A DNA stretch of 64,000 nt from UBA7236 sp031372705. Its GTDB lineage: Bacteria; Bacteroidota; Bacteroidia; Chitinophagales; BACL12. A program made the position numbers and the translations under genes. The DNA is taken from assembly GCA_031372705.1 (NCBI GenBank), contig JANMLV010000097.1, positions 1 through 64,000 on the forward strand, read 5' to 3'. The notes under the pieces are model-generated. The model was not told the origin of the DNA, ran no database searches, and saw nothing but the letters and a program-made list of their open reading frames with translations. Shown here in pieces: positions 7,528 to 16,198 of this stretch (positions within the stretch are counted from its first letter, which is position 1; each line of letters opens with the position of its first letter).

Positions 7528-8408
7528 TTTCCCGAATCCTTCGCAGCTATTGGATAAATTTCTTGGTGAATAAAATCTTTAGGGAAAGTTTCATCGCCGG
7601 GCCAGCCTAATTCTATGTCGCGACCGGAGTGAGGGATGTAGTTAGTTTTAAAGATATAATCCCAAATACTTAAACTGATTCCAAAATTAATGCCGTATCG
7701 TTTTTCTGGCGGCAATGTTTTGGCATGATGCCAGATATGCATTTGAGGGTTATTGAGAATATACTTAAGTGGACCTAATTGTAAGTTGATGTTTGCATGA
7801 TTAAAGTGTCCGATTACTAGCGCAATTAAATTAGCCAAAATAAAATCGTTAATGCCAAAACCAATCATGGCCAATGGAAGATATTGAATGACGCGATACA
7901 CCACATTCTCCATCCAATGAAAACGCAAATGCGCTGCAAACCCCATTTGCTTTACACTGTGATGCACTTTATGGAATTGCCATAAATAATTACTGCGATG
8001 CAATAGGCGATGAATATTCCATTGAATAAAATCTTTCAGTATAAAAGCGAATACAATTTTCAACCAAAATGGCAATGCATTAATTTCTATTGCAATACCA
8101 TTGGTAATGCCGAAAAGTGCTAAAAAATCGTTGAACAATTGAACAACTATATTTGATACTGCATAAAATCCAACTAGCGAAAAAAGAAAGAAGTTAAAGA
8201 ACATATAAAATGCATCCAACCAAAAATCTTCCCGAACTATTTTTTGATTTTTGCGCCATGGAAAAATTATTTCAAGCATCCAAACAATTAAGCTTATGCC
8301 AATAAGCCAATAAAAATAATTACCCCAGTGTGGGTTAATAATTTCATGTGACAGGTAATTCCAATACCCGGAAAACGAATCAATTATTATTTGAAGATAT
8401 TTATTCAT
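7524..8408 (-). CDS. Sterol desaturase / fatty acid hydroxylase family membrane protein
   Basis: A 294-residue integral membrane protein with 4-5 hydrophobic helices. It carries the family's di-iron histidine boxes: HRLLH (about 133-137), HKVHH (146-150), a central HFNHAN stretch and HIWHH (224-228). Family members hydroxylate or desaturate lipids with O2; the substrate here is unknown (ornithine lipid, carotenoid and fatty acid enzymes share these motifs). The ATG at 8408 is preferred to the TTG two codons earlier. The 3' end runs into repeat cluster B, whose last unit supplies the stop codon. Confidence 0.88.
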   Translation of the reverse strand: MNKYLQIIIDSFSGYWNYLSHEIINPHWGNYFYWLIGISLIVWMLEIIFPWRKNQKIVREDFWLDAFYMFFNFFLFSLVGFYAVSNIVVQLFNDFLALFGITNGIAIEINALPFWLKIVFAFILKDFIQWNIHRLLHRSNYLWQFHKVHHSVKQMGFAAHLRFHWMENVVYRVIQYLPLAMIGFGINDFILANLIALVIGHFNHANINLQLGPLKYILNNPQMHIWHHAKTLPPEKRYGINFGISLSIWDYIFKTNYIPHSGRDIELGWPGDETFPKDFIHQEIYPIAAKDSGN

Positions 8409-8426
8409 GTTCAAATTAATAGGTTG

Positions 8427-8443
8427 CCGGCAAAATTAGCCGG
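8427..8443 (-). promoter_or_regulatory. Promoter box inside a small palindrome
   Basis: On the minus strand TAATTTTG (8431-8438) matches the -7 consensus, 22 bp before the hydroxylase ATG. It is enclosed by a short inverted repeat, CCGGC at 8427-8431 and GCCGG at 8439-8443. This could be an operator over the promoter or a chance palindrome. Confidence 0.4.
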
Positions 8444-8487
8444 TGATAATAGAACCTTGGGTTATGTATATCACACAAACCTTTACA

Positions 8488-9012
8488 TTATTCGTAAACT
8501 TTTTCGCCTTTTTTTAACCAAATACCCCATTTGGGAGAATATGCATGCACTTTATTGGTTGCTGCTGCATTGCTATCGTAAATGGGCAAACCTTGATTTA
8601 CCCATTCAAAAATGCCACCGTATAAGTTTGTCGAATTTTTGAATCCTGCAATTTTTAACTTTTCAGTAATTTTTTCAGAGCGATAACCAACCGAACAATA
8701 AACTACAACTTTAGCATCTCGACTTACGCTATCGAGCCGCGATATATTAAAATCATCATAGCCAATCCAAATTGCATTTTTAATATGACTAACATTATAC
8801 TCAGCTTTTTCGCGTGCATCTAAATAAACTAAATTAGAATCTGCAGGAATATCAGCTATACCCATTTCCGGAACATTATGTGCCAGCAATGTTGATAGCA
8901 TCAGGTCAAAACTTTTACTTTCTACATGAGCTTGGGCCTGTACATTTTTGATTGTCACAAAAAGTGATACAACCAAAATCAAGATTGCAACAATTATCAT
9001 TTTTTTACTCAT
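8488..9012 (-). CDS. Membrane-anchored rhodanese-like sulfurtransferase
   Basis: A 174-residue protein with an N-terminal signal or anchor helix (MIIVAILILVVSLFVTI) and one rhodanese domain outside the cytoplasm. The catalytic loop CSVGYRS (Cys about 106) is intact, preceded by LVYLDAREKAEYNVSHIKNA and followed by NLYGGIFEWVNQGLP, all standard rhodanese blocks. It lies 30 bp downstream of a TSUP transporter gene, a pairing that suggests transport and handling of sulfur anions; the substrate is inferred only. Start set at MSKKMIIV. Confidence 0.88.
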   Translation of the reverse strand: MSKKMIIVAILILVVSLFVTIKNVQAQAHVESKSFDLMLSTLLAHNVPEMGIADIPADSNLVYLDAREKAEYNVSHIKNAIWIGYDDFNISRLDSVSRDAKVVVYCSVGYRSEKITEKLKIAGFKNSTNLYGGIFEWVNQGLPIYDSNAAATNKVHAYSPKWGIWLKKGEKVYE

Positions 9013-9042
9013 TTTATAACGAGATTTCACCTATAGGATACA

Positions 9043-9846
9043 TTATATTTCAAGAAATAATTCCTCAATAATAATAAAAATGCCCATCAATAAAACAAAC
9101 CACCCAAAAGCGCCTTTTAATTTGTTACCGTTCACAAATTTACTCAACCAAGAGCCAAAAAGTATGCCTGTAATGGTGAGCGCCGAAAATGTTAACATAA
9201 AAGTCCAATCAATATGCTGTCCTGCCTGAATATCGCCCGCAAAACCCACCATCGATTTTATGGCAATAATTAATAAAGATGTGCCAATTGCCATTCGCAT
9301 TGGCAATTTCGCAAAAACCACCAGTGCAGGAATTATAAGAAAGCCGCCACCTGCACCAACCAGTCCTGTTAAGGTTCCAATTACTATACCTTCGGTGATA
9401 ATCATCGGATAATTAAAATGTAACTTTTCGTCATAAACAGGGTCTGCAATTTTGCGCTGACGAATCATGCTTATGGATGCAACAATCATAATAACCGCAA
9501 AAAACAACAATAAACCAATATCTTTAGTTACGGCAAGGTTACCAATTTGAAATAAATTATCGGGAATTGCTTTCAATAAAAATGTTCTGGTTAAATAAAC
9601 AGCAATTAAACTGGGGATGGAAAAAATGATAGCCGTTTTGTAACTAATTGTTTTCCTCCGCATATTAGGAATTGCGCCAATTAATGCTGTAAGTCCAACA
9701 ATAAATAACGAATAGGCCGTGCTGAGTTCAGCTTCTATGTGAAATAAATAATACAGAACCGGAACAGTAAGAATACTACCTCCTGCTCCGAATAAACCGA
9801 GGGTTAATCCAACAATTATAGCGCCTAAATAACCGAATACTTCCAT
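9043..9846 (-). CDS. TSUP family (TauE/SafE) anion transporter
   Basis: A 267-residue inner membrane protein with about eight helices. The family's duplicated glycine-rich motif is present in both halves: LGLFGAGGSILTVPVL (about 17-32) and GLVGAGGGFLIIPALV (about 160-175). TSUP proteins move sulfite, sulfonates or related anions. Cotranscription with the downstream rhodanese gene supports a sulfur compound as substrate. A terminator for the gene upstream sits right before its start, so it probably has its own promoter or depends on read-through. Confidence 0.88.
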   Translation of the reverse strand: MEVFGYLGAIIVGLTLGLFGAGGSILTVPVLYYLFHIEAELSTAYSLFIVGLTALIGAIPNMRRKTISYKTAIIFSIPSLIAVYLTRTFLLKAIPDNLFQIGNLAVTKDIGLLLFFAVIMIVASISMIRQRKIADPVYDEKLHFNYPMIITEGIVIGTLTGLVGAGGGFLIIPALVVFAKLPMRMAIGTSLLIIAIKSMVGFAGDIQAGQHIDWTFMLTFSALTITGILFGSWLSKFVNGNKLKGAFGWFVLLMGIFIIIEELFLEI

Positions 9847-9879
9847 AAAAAAACCGCTTCGGCTTGGTGCCGAAGCGGT
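9846..9879 (-). terminator. Intrinsic terminator after the peptide transporter pair
   Basis: An 11-bp perfect stem ACCGCTTCGGC / GCCGAAGCGGT (9853-9863 with 9869-9879) and 5-nt loop. On the minus strand it is followed by a run of T, ending transcription from the POT genes directly before the TSUP start codon at 9846. Confidence 0.85.
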
Positions 9880-9942
9880 GTAAAAATAGGATTATTATTT
9901 ATAGTGCCGAGTAACTTTTGTTACATCCACCCATTTTACTAA

Positions 9943-11472
9943 TTACCTTGTTGCTCCCATTAATCTTTTAATAACCGGCGACAAAGCCAAAAGTGCCACA
10001 CCCGCAACAACGGCATATAGAGCAAGTTGCTCGTAACCATTGGTATAACCAACCAGTTTTTCATAAGCAGTTGCATTATTGTCGGCAGCACTCATGCCTG
10101 CACCAAGTAATCCTGCAGCATATTGCCCGTAAGCACTTGCTAAGAACCACATACCCATCATTAAACCCTGCATTGGTTGAGGCGATAATTTTGTCATTAG
10201 CGACAAGCCGATTGGCGACAAGCACAATTCACCAAATGTAATAATGAAGTAACCTAAAGTGAATATTTCTAAAGAAGTTAAGCCTGTTTGCGTGTCGGCG
10301 AATTTAATGGTATAATAAAATACATAAAACGCTGCAGCAAGTAACAAAAATCCTAATCCGAATTTAGCCCCTGCATTTGGTTCCTTCTTTCTTTTCGCAA
10401 GCCAAATCCATACTAATCCGAGTAGCGGAGCAAACACAATAACAAATAATGAGTTTGCCGAGTTATTTACCACATTTGGATTAATTGGAATGCCAAACAA
10501 TGAATTCTTTAAATTATTAAAAGCAAACAACGATAATGAACCACCGCTTTGCTCAAAAAATGCCCAGAAGAAAATAGAAAACACGATAAATATTAATGCC
10601 GCAGTTAATTTTTTTCTGGCAACATTATCATATTTGCGCATTTCGAATAATACATACAGTAAAGCAGCAGGTCCAACAATATACATAACCATGTCGGTAT
10701 AGTTGCTATTCTTTACCAAGATTAAAATAAGTGGAATCGTAATTAATGAACCGACATAAGTTGCAATTTCATACATACGCTTTTTTGAAGCCGGCATGGC
10801 AATACTTAATGGCGATAAACCAATTGGCCCCATTGTTTTTTGTGTAAACCAAAAAGTAATAATACTGATGGTCATCACCACACCAACTAAGCCGAATGCA
10901 ATACTCCAAGAAACATTTAAACCAAACCATACCATTATGATACCACCCATGAACGCACCCAAATTTATACCTGCATAAAACAAGCTGAAACCCGCGTCGC
11001 GCCTTGAATCGCCATCTTTATACAATTGCCCCACCATTGTCGAAATATTGGGTTTAAAGAACCCGGTTCCTATAATTGAAAAGCAAATACCGATATAGAA
11101 AAATTCTTCGGGCGAAATAGCGATAATAAATCCGCCGGCAATCATCATTAATGCCCCCCAGAAAAGCGACTTTCTGAAACCAAGAATTTTATCGGCGAAT
11201 AAACCACCAATAAAAGTAAATGCATAAACAAAAGCTTGAATGGCACCGTATTGTAAATTGGCAGCTTTATCGGTTAATCCTAATTGGCTCGCCATAAAAA
11301 CTGTTAACATACCGCGCATTCCATAAAAGCAGAAACGCTCCCACATTTCAACAGTAAATAAATACCATAATTGCTTAGGGTATTTTCCTGTAAATGACTG
11401 AATTTTTTCCAATTCAGGGTCCACCGGTGTTGGATGTTGTGCTTTTAATATTTCATCAATTGGTTCACTCAT
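9943..11472 (-). CDS. POT family proton-coupled peptide transporter
   Basis: A 509-residue major facilitator protein that imports di-/tripeptides with protons. The POT signature ExxERFxxYG is present in helix 1 (EMWERFCFYG, about 42-51), and the PTR2 block GTGFFKPNISTMVGQLY in helix 4. About 12-14 hydrophobic segments are visible. A further TFGELCLSPIGLSL block in helix 10 holds the conserved Glu. It follows a paralogue by 27 bp, so the two are likely one operon, ended by the hairpin at 9853-9879. Confidence 0.95.
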   Translation of the reverse strand: MSEPIDEILKAQHPTPVDPELEKIQSFTGKYPKQLWYLFTVEMWERFCFYGMRGMLTVFMASQLGLTDKAANLQYGAIQAFVYAFTFIGGLFADKILGFRKSLFWGALMMIAGGFIIAISPEEFFYIGICFSIIGTGFFKPNISTMVGQLYKDGDSRRDAGFSLFYAGINLGAFMGGIIMVWFGLNVSWSIAFGLVGVVMTISIITFWFTQKTMGPIGLSPLSIAMPASKKRMYEIATYVGSLITIPLILILVKNSNYTDMVMYIVGPAALLYVLFEMRKYDNVARKKLTAALIFIVFSIFFWAFFEQSGGSLSLFAFNNLKNSLFGIPINPNVVNNSANSLFVIVFAPLLGLVWIWLAKRKKEPNAGAKFGLGFLLLAAAFYVFYYTIKFADTQTGLTSLEIFTLGYFIITFGELCLSPIGLSLMTKLSPQPMQGLMMGMWFLASAYGQYAAGLLGAGMSAADNNATAYEKLVGYTNGYEQLALYAVVAGVALLALSPVIKRLMGATR

Positions 11473-11499
11473 AAAATAGTATTTGCTGTTAAGATTAAA

Positions 11500-13236
11500 T
11501 TAATTCACTCCTTTTTCCTTCATCACCCCATTGAGCCATTTTAACAATGCAAAAAGCATAGCTGCGGCAAGCATTACCAGAATGAAATTGGTAAAGAAAA
11601 ATCCGCCTTTATTATCAGTTGCTTCGAAATTACTTGACAAAATTCCGGCCAATTTATTTCCTACTGATGTAGAGAGGAAAAATCCACCCATCATTAAAGC
11701 TGTTAAACGCGGTGGCGATAATTTACTTACTAATGATAGACCCATTGGCGATAAACATAATTCACCAATAGTAATAACACCATAAGTGGCTATTAACCAT
11801 AAGCTGCTTGCTTTGTCGTTGGCAATATCTACAGACTTAACTGCAAGTACCATTACCAATGCACTCAATGCTGTAATAACTAAGCCGATTGCAATTTTTG
11901 TTGGCGTGCTGGGTTCTCTGCCCTTTTTGCGCATGAATCCAAAAACACCTACAACAAGTGGTGTAAGTAATACAACCCAGAACGGATTTATTGATTGATA
12001 TAATTCAGTAGAAAACAACTTCAAATCGCCGCCGGGAGCAGGTCTGTTTTCTTCAGGTAAATTTTCGAAATACCGGTGTGAAGCACTGCGAATGGCTATC
12101 TCATCGGAAATAGCTTTTGCGCCATCTTCATTACCTGCTGCGGTTAGTGAATCACGCGTAGCTCCAAGTCCGCCCAAATAATTTTCGAAAGTGGCTTCAT
12201 CATATTCAACTGAAGGATGATAATTAACAGTTTGCGCCATACCTATTCCTTCTGCCACATTGGCAACACCGTCGCTCATTTTGCGATGTGAATATTCTTC
12301 AGCCCAAACAGTAAGTGCATCACCATTTTGATGGAATACTGCCCAGAAAATTACAATACAAGCATACACACTTAACAAGGCTGCAATTGGTCGTCTATCT
12401 TCTTTATCGGAAGAAAACATTAAGTATAAGAAAAATGCAACAACCGGAACGCATCCAAAAATAAATGCATCGTTGGTATCTGTTCCTAATATATTACCAT
12501 CAAGATTGTCGGGACCTGTTACGCCATTTATAAAATAACCTAATAAACCGAATCCAAACATTGGCAACAAAACTGCTCCCAAAATTTTACCGGTTGATAG
12601 GTCGCCCGGTTTTACAGGTTTTAATACATCAGCTTCTTTTATATGTTTTGTTCCTGCTGCAAATATTATCAAACCAATTATCATACCGATACCTGCGGCG
12701 GCAAATGCAAATCCCCAACCGTAGTTGATGCGCATAAATGCTGCTACGAAGTTGCAAAGAAATGCACCTACGTTAATACCCATGTAAAAAATGTTATAAC
12801 CGGCGTCTTTGTTTGCTTTATATTTATCATCGTTATACAAATTACCAACCATGGTAGAAATATTCGGTTTGAAGAAACCATTACCTAAAATGATAAGTAG
12901 CAACGATATAAAAAACGCGTTCTCGTTGTGAATCGAAAGTCCCAAATACCCTGCAGCCATTAATGAGCCGCCAATAAATATGGATCTTCGGTAACCGAGA
13001 ATCCTATCAGCAAGCAAACCGCCAATAAATGGTGTTAAATAAACAAGGCCGATGTAGGTACCGTAGATATCAGACTTTTTTTGTCCAGTAAAGCCCATTC
13101 CCCCGTTTTCCCATGCATCAATCATGTACAACGAAAAAATACCGAGCATTAAATAATAACCGAAACGTTCCCACATTTCGGTGAAAAAGAGCACATATAG
13201 CCCTTTTGGATGTAATGGTGAGGTTGGTTGACTCAT
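11500..13236 (-). CDS. POT family proton-coupled peptide transporter, larger paralogue
   Basis: A 578-residue paralogue of the next gene downstream. It has the POT signature in helix 1 (EMWERFGYYL), GNGFFKPNISTMVGNLY and TIGELCLSPMGLSL. Compared with its neighbour it carries an extra hydrophilic segment of about 80 residues (roughly 310-395, rich in Asp/Glu/Ala) between central helices, an outward or inward loop of unknown role. Tandem POT genes suggest peptides are a main carbon and nitrogen source for this organism. Confidence 0.95.
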   Translation of the reverse strand: MSQPTSPLHPKGLYVLFFTEMWERFGYYLMLGIFSLYMIDAWENGGMGFTGQKKSDIYGTYIGLVYLTPFIGGLLADRILGYRRSIFIGGSLMAAGYLGLSIHNENAFFISLLLIILGNGFFKPNISTMVGNLYNDDKYKANKDAGYNIFYMGINVGAFLCNFVAAFMRINYGWGFAFAAAGIGMIIGLIIFAAGTKHIKEADVLKPVKPGDLSTGKILGAVLLPMFGFGLLGYFINGVTGPDNLDGNILGTDTNDAFIFGCVPVVAFFLYLMFSSDKEDRRPIAALLSVYACIVIFWAVFHQNGDALTVWAEEYSHRKMSDGVANVAEGIGMAQTVNYHPSVEYDEATFENYLGGLGATRDSLTAAGNEDGAKAISDEIAIRSASHRYFENLPEENRPAPGGDLKLFSTELYQSINPFWVVLLTPLVVGVFGFMRKKGREPSTPTKIAIGLVITALSALVMVLAVKSVDIANDKASSLWLIATYGVITIGELCLSPMGLSLVSKLSPPRLTALMMGGFFLSTSVGNKLAGILSSNFEATDNKGGFFFTNFILVMLAAAMLFALLKWLNGVMKEKGVN

Positions 13237-13458
13237 GCGTATCCCTTTTTTTGGTGCTTAAAGATAAAAAGGTTTTACAAAGCACCTAATCTATGTCTCT
13301 CAATTCTTTGTTAGCAACGCCCTAAAAGGGCTGAGGTTTTGCGCCGAGATGACATTTAGTGCAAATGGTAACAAGCTGCATTTAGTGACCGCATGGTGTC
13401 AAAACCCTTTAAATTCAAGCCATTCAACGATTGGCAATCATCATAAAAACGCCACTAT

Positions 13459-13489
13459 TTGCGGTAAGTACAGGTTTAGAGTACCTTTG
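13459..13489 (+). promoter_or_regulatory. Full Bacteroidota promoter for trmB
   Basis: TTG at 13459-13461, a 20-bp spacer, then TACCTTTG at 13482-13489: a complete match to the TTG-N19/20-TAnnTTTG promoter. The expected RNA start lies about 20 bases before the GTG at 13516. Confidence 0.75.
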
Positions 13490-13515
13490 CACCCAATTTA
13501 AAACAAAATTTTAAG

Positions 13516-14205
13516 GTGAGAAAAAGTAAGCTACAGCGATTTGCGGAGTTGAACACGTTTCCAAATGTGTTGCAGAATTTTAATTTTTTGCAACCTATTG
13601 TAGTTAATCACGAAAACAAACCCGTTGACCCGAAAGGCAAATGGAATAGTGATATTTTTAAAAACAACAATCCTGTAGTTTTAGAACTTGCTTGCGGAAA
13701 AGGAGAATACACCTGTGAAATGGCAATAGCCGACCCAAGCAGCAATTATATTGGAGTTGACATTAAGGGTAACAGGATGCACCGTGGAGCGAAACGCGCT
13801 ATGGTAGAAAACATTGCTAATGCATTTTTTTTGCGCACCGATATTAATATTATTGCAACCTATTTTGCAGAAAATGAAGTAAGCGAAATTTGGATAACAT
13901 TTCCTGACCCGCATCTCAAAAAAGGAAAAGAACAAAAGCGATTAAGCAGTGAACGATTTTTATCTTTTTATAAAAAGATTTTAAAACCAGGTGGTATAAT
14001 TAACCTGAAAACGGATGACCCTACTTTATATACATTTACTTTAGAAACTGTAGCTGAAGGAGATAATACTTTATTATATGCAGATGATGATATTTATAGC
14101 AAACCGTTAGTTCATCCATTTTTAGAGATTAAAACGTATTACGAGAAAATGCATTTAGCGGGGAATAAAACCATTAAATATGTGCGGTTTAAAATTGGGA
14201 AGTAA
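13516..14205 (+). CDS. trmB: tRNA (guanine-N7)-methyltransferase
   Basis: A 229-residue SAM-dependent enzyme that methylates G46 of tRNA. Seen: SAM-binding loop LELACGKGEYT (about 56-66), an acidic second strand YIGVDIKGNRM, and the TrmB motif TFPDPHLKKGKEQKR (about 128-142), the family's FPDPW-like block. The start is GTG, preceded by AAGG; upstream lies a complete promoter. Length is normal. Confidence 0.95.
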   Translation: MRKSKLQRFAELNTFPNVLQNFNFLQPIVVNHENKPVDPKGKWNSDIFKNNNPVVLELACGKGEYTCEMAIADPSSNYIGVDIKGNRMHRGAKRAMVENIANAFFLRTDINIIATYFAENEVSEIWITFPDPHLKKGKEQKRLSSERFLSFYKKILKPGGIINLKTDDPTLYTFTLETVAEGDNTLLYADDDIYSKPLVHPFLEIKTYYEKMHLAGNKTIKYVRFKIGK

Positions 14206-14299
14206 GTTGCTATTTTCTCATACGCTGCTTATGAAACGCTAATGTTTCAGGCATTCCGGCACAGGCGAATGATATCTTGCTACCTTGTTTTGTTTTAAT

Positions 14300-14851
14300 T
14301 TAATTAGTTATTGACTCCAACAATTCCGCTATCGCATCGAAGGATTTTATGCCGACTTCTTGTTCGGGAGAGCCTTTTAATTGGATGGCATTAATTGCAG
14401 TAATATCTATATTCGTTTCTGTAGATTCACTAAGGTCGAAAATATATTTTTCGTTGGAATTAATTAAAGATTCTTTTTCGGCGAATGGAATTATATAAAA
14501 CAGCACTTCATTTAATATAACATTCGGTTTTAATGTGCGTGCTATTATGGGGAGATTAAATTTTTGTGCAGTAGGAATAATTTGTTCAACAAAATCGCTA
14601 TCCACTTCAATAACATCCGGTTCAAAAAATTGAATAATATTATTGATGTTGTCTATATCTTGGTTGGCAAATTCTGCAACAATTTGAGGACCTGTAATCC
14701 AGCCTTTAATAGCGAGTGCATTTTGGGGAGATATATAATTTGGGGATTGCGGGTCGAAGCAAAATCCGATATAATTTACATCAAAAGCGGCAAAAAAACG
14801 TGCGTCAGTAAGATTGGTGATGGAACCTGCTTTTACAATTTTATTTAACAT
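14300..14851 (-). CDS. TrpF-like TIM-barrel protein without the catalytic cysteine
   Basis: A 183-residue protein resembling phosphoribosylanthranilate isomerase (TrpF) in its N-terminal half: KAGSITNLTDARFFAAFDV, NYIGFCFDPQSPNYISP and a strand near ITGPQIVAEF. In TrpF the second strand reads KICG with the catalytic Cys; here the equivalent is KAGS, and I find no equivalent of the C-terminal GGTGK-type phosphate loop. I recall a family like this in Bacteroidota. It is therefore unlikely to make tryptophan; role unknown. It stands alone, divergent from the alkyltransferase-like gene. Confidence 0.75.
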   Translation of the reverse strand: MLNKIVKAGSITNLTDARFFAAFDVNYIGFCFDPQSPNYISPQNALAIKGWITGPQIVAEFANQDIDNINNIIQFFEPDVIEVDSDFVEQIIPTAQKFNLPIIARTLKPNVILNEVLFYIIPFAEKESLINSNEKYIFDLSESTETNIDITAINAIQLKGSPEQEVGIKSFDAIAELLESITN

Positions 14852-14910
14852 GCTGCAATTTTCGGGAGGATTTATCAGATTTTTACGATAAAATCGAATT
14901 AATTTGCACT

Positions 14911-15288
14911 ATGGCTTCAAAATATGCGCCCGAAACATTTTTTGATCAGGTTTGGCAAGTGGTTAGGCTTATTCCGAAAGGAAGGGTGACTAATTATGGC
15001 AGTATTGCCAAATACTTGGGAACAGGTTTGAGTTCAAGGATGGTTGGCTGGGCTATGAATGCCAGTCATCATGCAAAACCTAAAGTTCCGGCACACCGTG
15101 TAGTAAACAGGAATGGACTGCTTACAGGAAAAGCACATTTTAATCCACCTGAAAAAATGGTTGAGCTATTAGAAAAAGAAGGCGTTAAGATTAAAAACGA
15201 CCAAGTTGTTGATTACAAGTTGCTTTATTGGGATCCGGTTATTGAGCTTGGCGATCCGGATGTTCCGGGGCCGGGAGAGTTAGGGTGA
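14911..15288 (+). CDS. Alkyltransferase-like protein (MGMT family, no acceptor Cys)
   Basis: A 125-residue protein of the Ada/MGMT DNA-binding domain. The active-site PCHRV of O6-methylguanine transferases is PAHRV here (60-64), so it cannot accept the alkyl group; such ATL proteins bind O6-alkylguanine and hand it to nucleotide excision repair. The Tyr of GRVTNYG (about 29) and the Arg-finger helix SSRMVGWAMN are kept. Translation starts 5 bp after a TTAATTTG box, so the mRNA may be leaderless. Repeat cluster C begins right after its stop. Confidence 0.88.
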   Translation: MASKYAPETFFDQVWQVVRLIPKGRVTNYGSIAKYLGTGLSSRMVGWAMNASHHAKPKVPAHRVVNRNGLLTGKAHFNPPEKMVELLEKEGVKIKNDQVVDYKLLYWDPVIELGDPDVPGPGELG

Positions 15289-15289
15289 A

Positions 15290-16005
15290 TTGTATTTTTT
15301 TCACGCGGAGAGAGGGAGAAATGCAAATGTGTTAATGTGCAAATGTACCAATGTGCAAATGTGCAAATGAAACAGCCGGCAATCCGATTCAAAAAATCAT
15401 ATGTTTTAATACATGCAATTTATGATCATTTTTTTCACGCGGAGAGAAGGTGAAATGCAAATTTGTTAATGTGCAAATGTGCAAATGAAACAGCCGGCAA
15501 TCCGTTCAAAAACTCATCTGTTATAATACGTGCAATTTATGGTCATTTTTTTCACGCGGAGAGAAGGAGAAATGCAAATGAATTAATGTGCAAATGTACC
15601 AATGTGCAAATGTGCAAATGAAACAGCCGGCAATCCGTTCAAAAAATCATCTGTTATAATACGTTCAATCTGTGTTTATTTATTCACGCGGAGAGAGGGA
15701 GAAATGCGAATGTGTTAATGTACAAATGTGCAAATGTGCAAATGAAACAGCCGGCAATCCGATTCAAAAAGTCATCTGTTATAATACGTTCAATCTGTGT
15801 CTATTTATTCACGCGGAGATAGGGAGAAATGCAGAACGTGGAGGGGTAAAAAGGTGGAGAAATGCAAATGTGTTAATGTGCAAATGTACCAATGTGCAAA
15901 TGAAACAGCCGGCAATCCGTTCAAAAACTCATCTGTTATAATACGTACAATTTATGGTCATTTTTTTCACGCGGAGAGAAGGAGAAATGTAGAGGTTTAT
16001 GGTAG
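15290..16005. repeat. Tandem array of ~125-bp compound units (cluster C)
   Basis: Five full copies and one partial copy, with CACGCGGAGA beginning at 15302, 15436, 15553, 15685, 15810 and 15968 (periods 134, 117, 132, 125, 158). Each full unit has a T-rich lead, the CACGCGGAGA-GGAGAAATGC box, three to five 8-bp units like AATGTGCA/AATGTACC, then AACAGCCGGCAATCCG and a tail with CTGTTATAATACGT. Unit length varies mainly by whole octamers, as replication slippage would cause. Copy five has an extra internal segment. Open frames crossing the array look like artefacts. Confidence 0.88.
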
Positions 16006-16098
16006 GGGGATGGGGAAAATGCGATATACGAAACTTGGCTGCCATTGAATTATTATTAATAGGACAAAATTAATTTTACCTAAGTGAAAATTAATAAC

Positions 16099-16106
16099 TA
16101 TATTTG
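16099..16106 (+). promoter_or_regulatory. -7 promoter element for the lysA leader
   Basis: TATATTTG, a full match to TAnnTTTG, followed by CACCC and the ATG of a 19-codon peptide (5 bp spacing). The expected transcript would begin at or near that ATG. Confidence 0.6.
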
Positions 16107-16111
16107 CACCC

Positions 16112-16171
16112 ATGGAATTCAACTATAAACATAAATCTGCTAAGAAACGCATCCGGAATCGGTATGCTTAG
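16112..16171 (+). CDS. Putative 19-residue lysine-rich leader peptide
   Basis: The reading frame MEFNYKHKSAKKRIRNRYA has four Lys (positions 6, 8, 11, 12) and three Arg codons. It sits just after a consensus promoter box and just before a strong terminator and lysA, which makes the last lysine-pathway enzyme. Bases 16161-16169 (GGTATGCTT, the last leader codons) can pair with the 5' arm of the terminator at 16199-16208 with one mismatch and one bulge, a possible antiterminator. This matches ribosome-mediated attenuation logic. It may also be a chance frame within a small RNA; evidence is sequence only. Confidence 0.4.
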   Translation: MEFNYKHKSAKKRIRNRYA

Positions 16172-16198
16172 CATATTTTATGTTTAAATAAAATATAC

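Noticed and set aside
13350..13500. Possible 50-codon frame in the spacer before trmB
   Set aside because: No homology, covers the trmB promoter, composition like noncoding DNA.
15290..16005. CRISPR array
   Set aside because: Units are 117-158 bp, nearly identical along their whole length, with no unique spacers and no cas genes.
15672..16048. ORFs of 83-89 residues crossing the tandem array
   Set aside because: They are Cys/Asn-rich translations of the repeat units in shifting frames, with no start context or homology.
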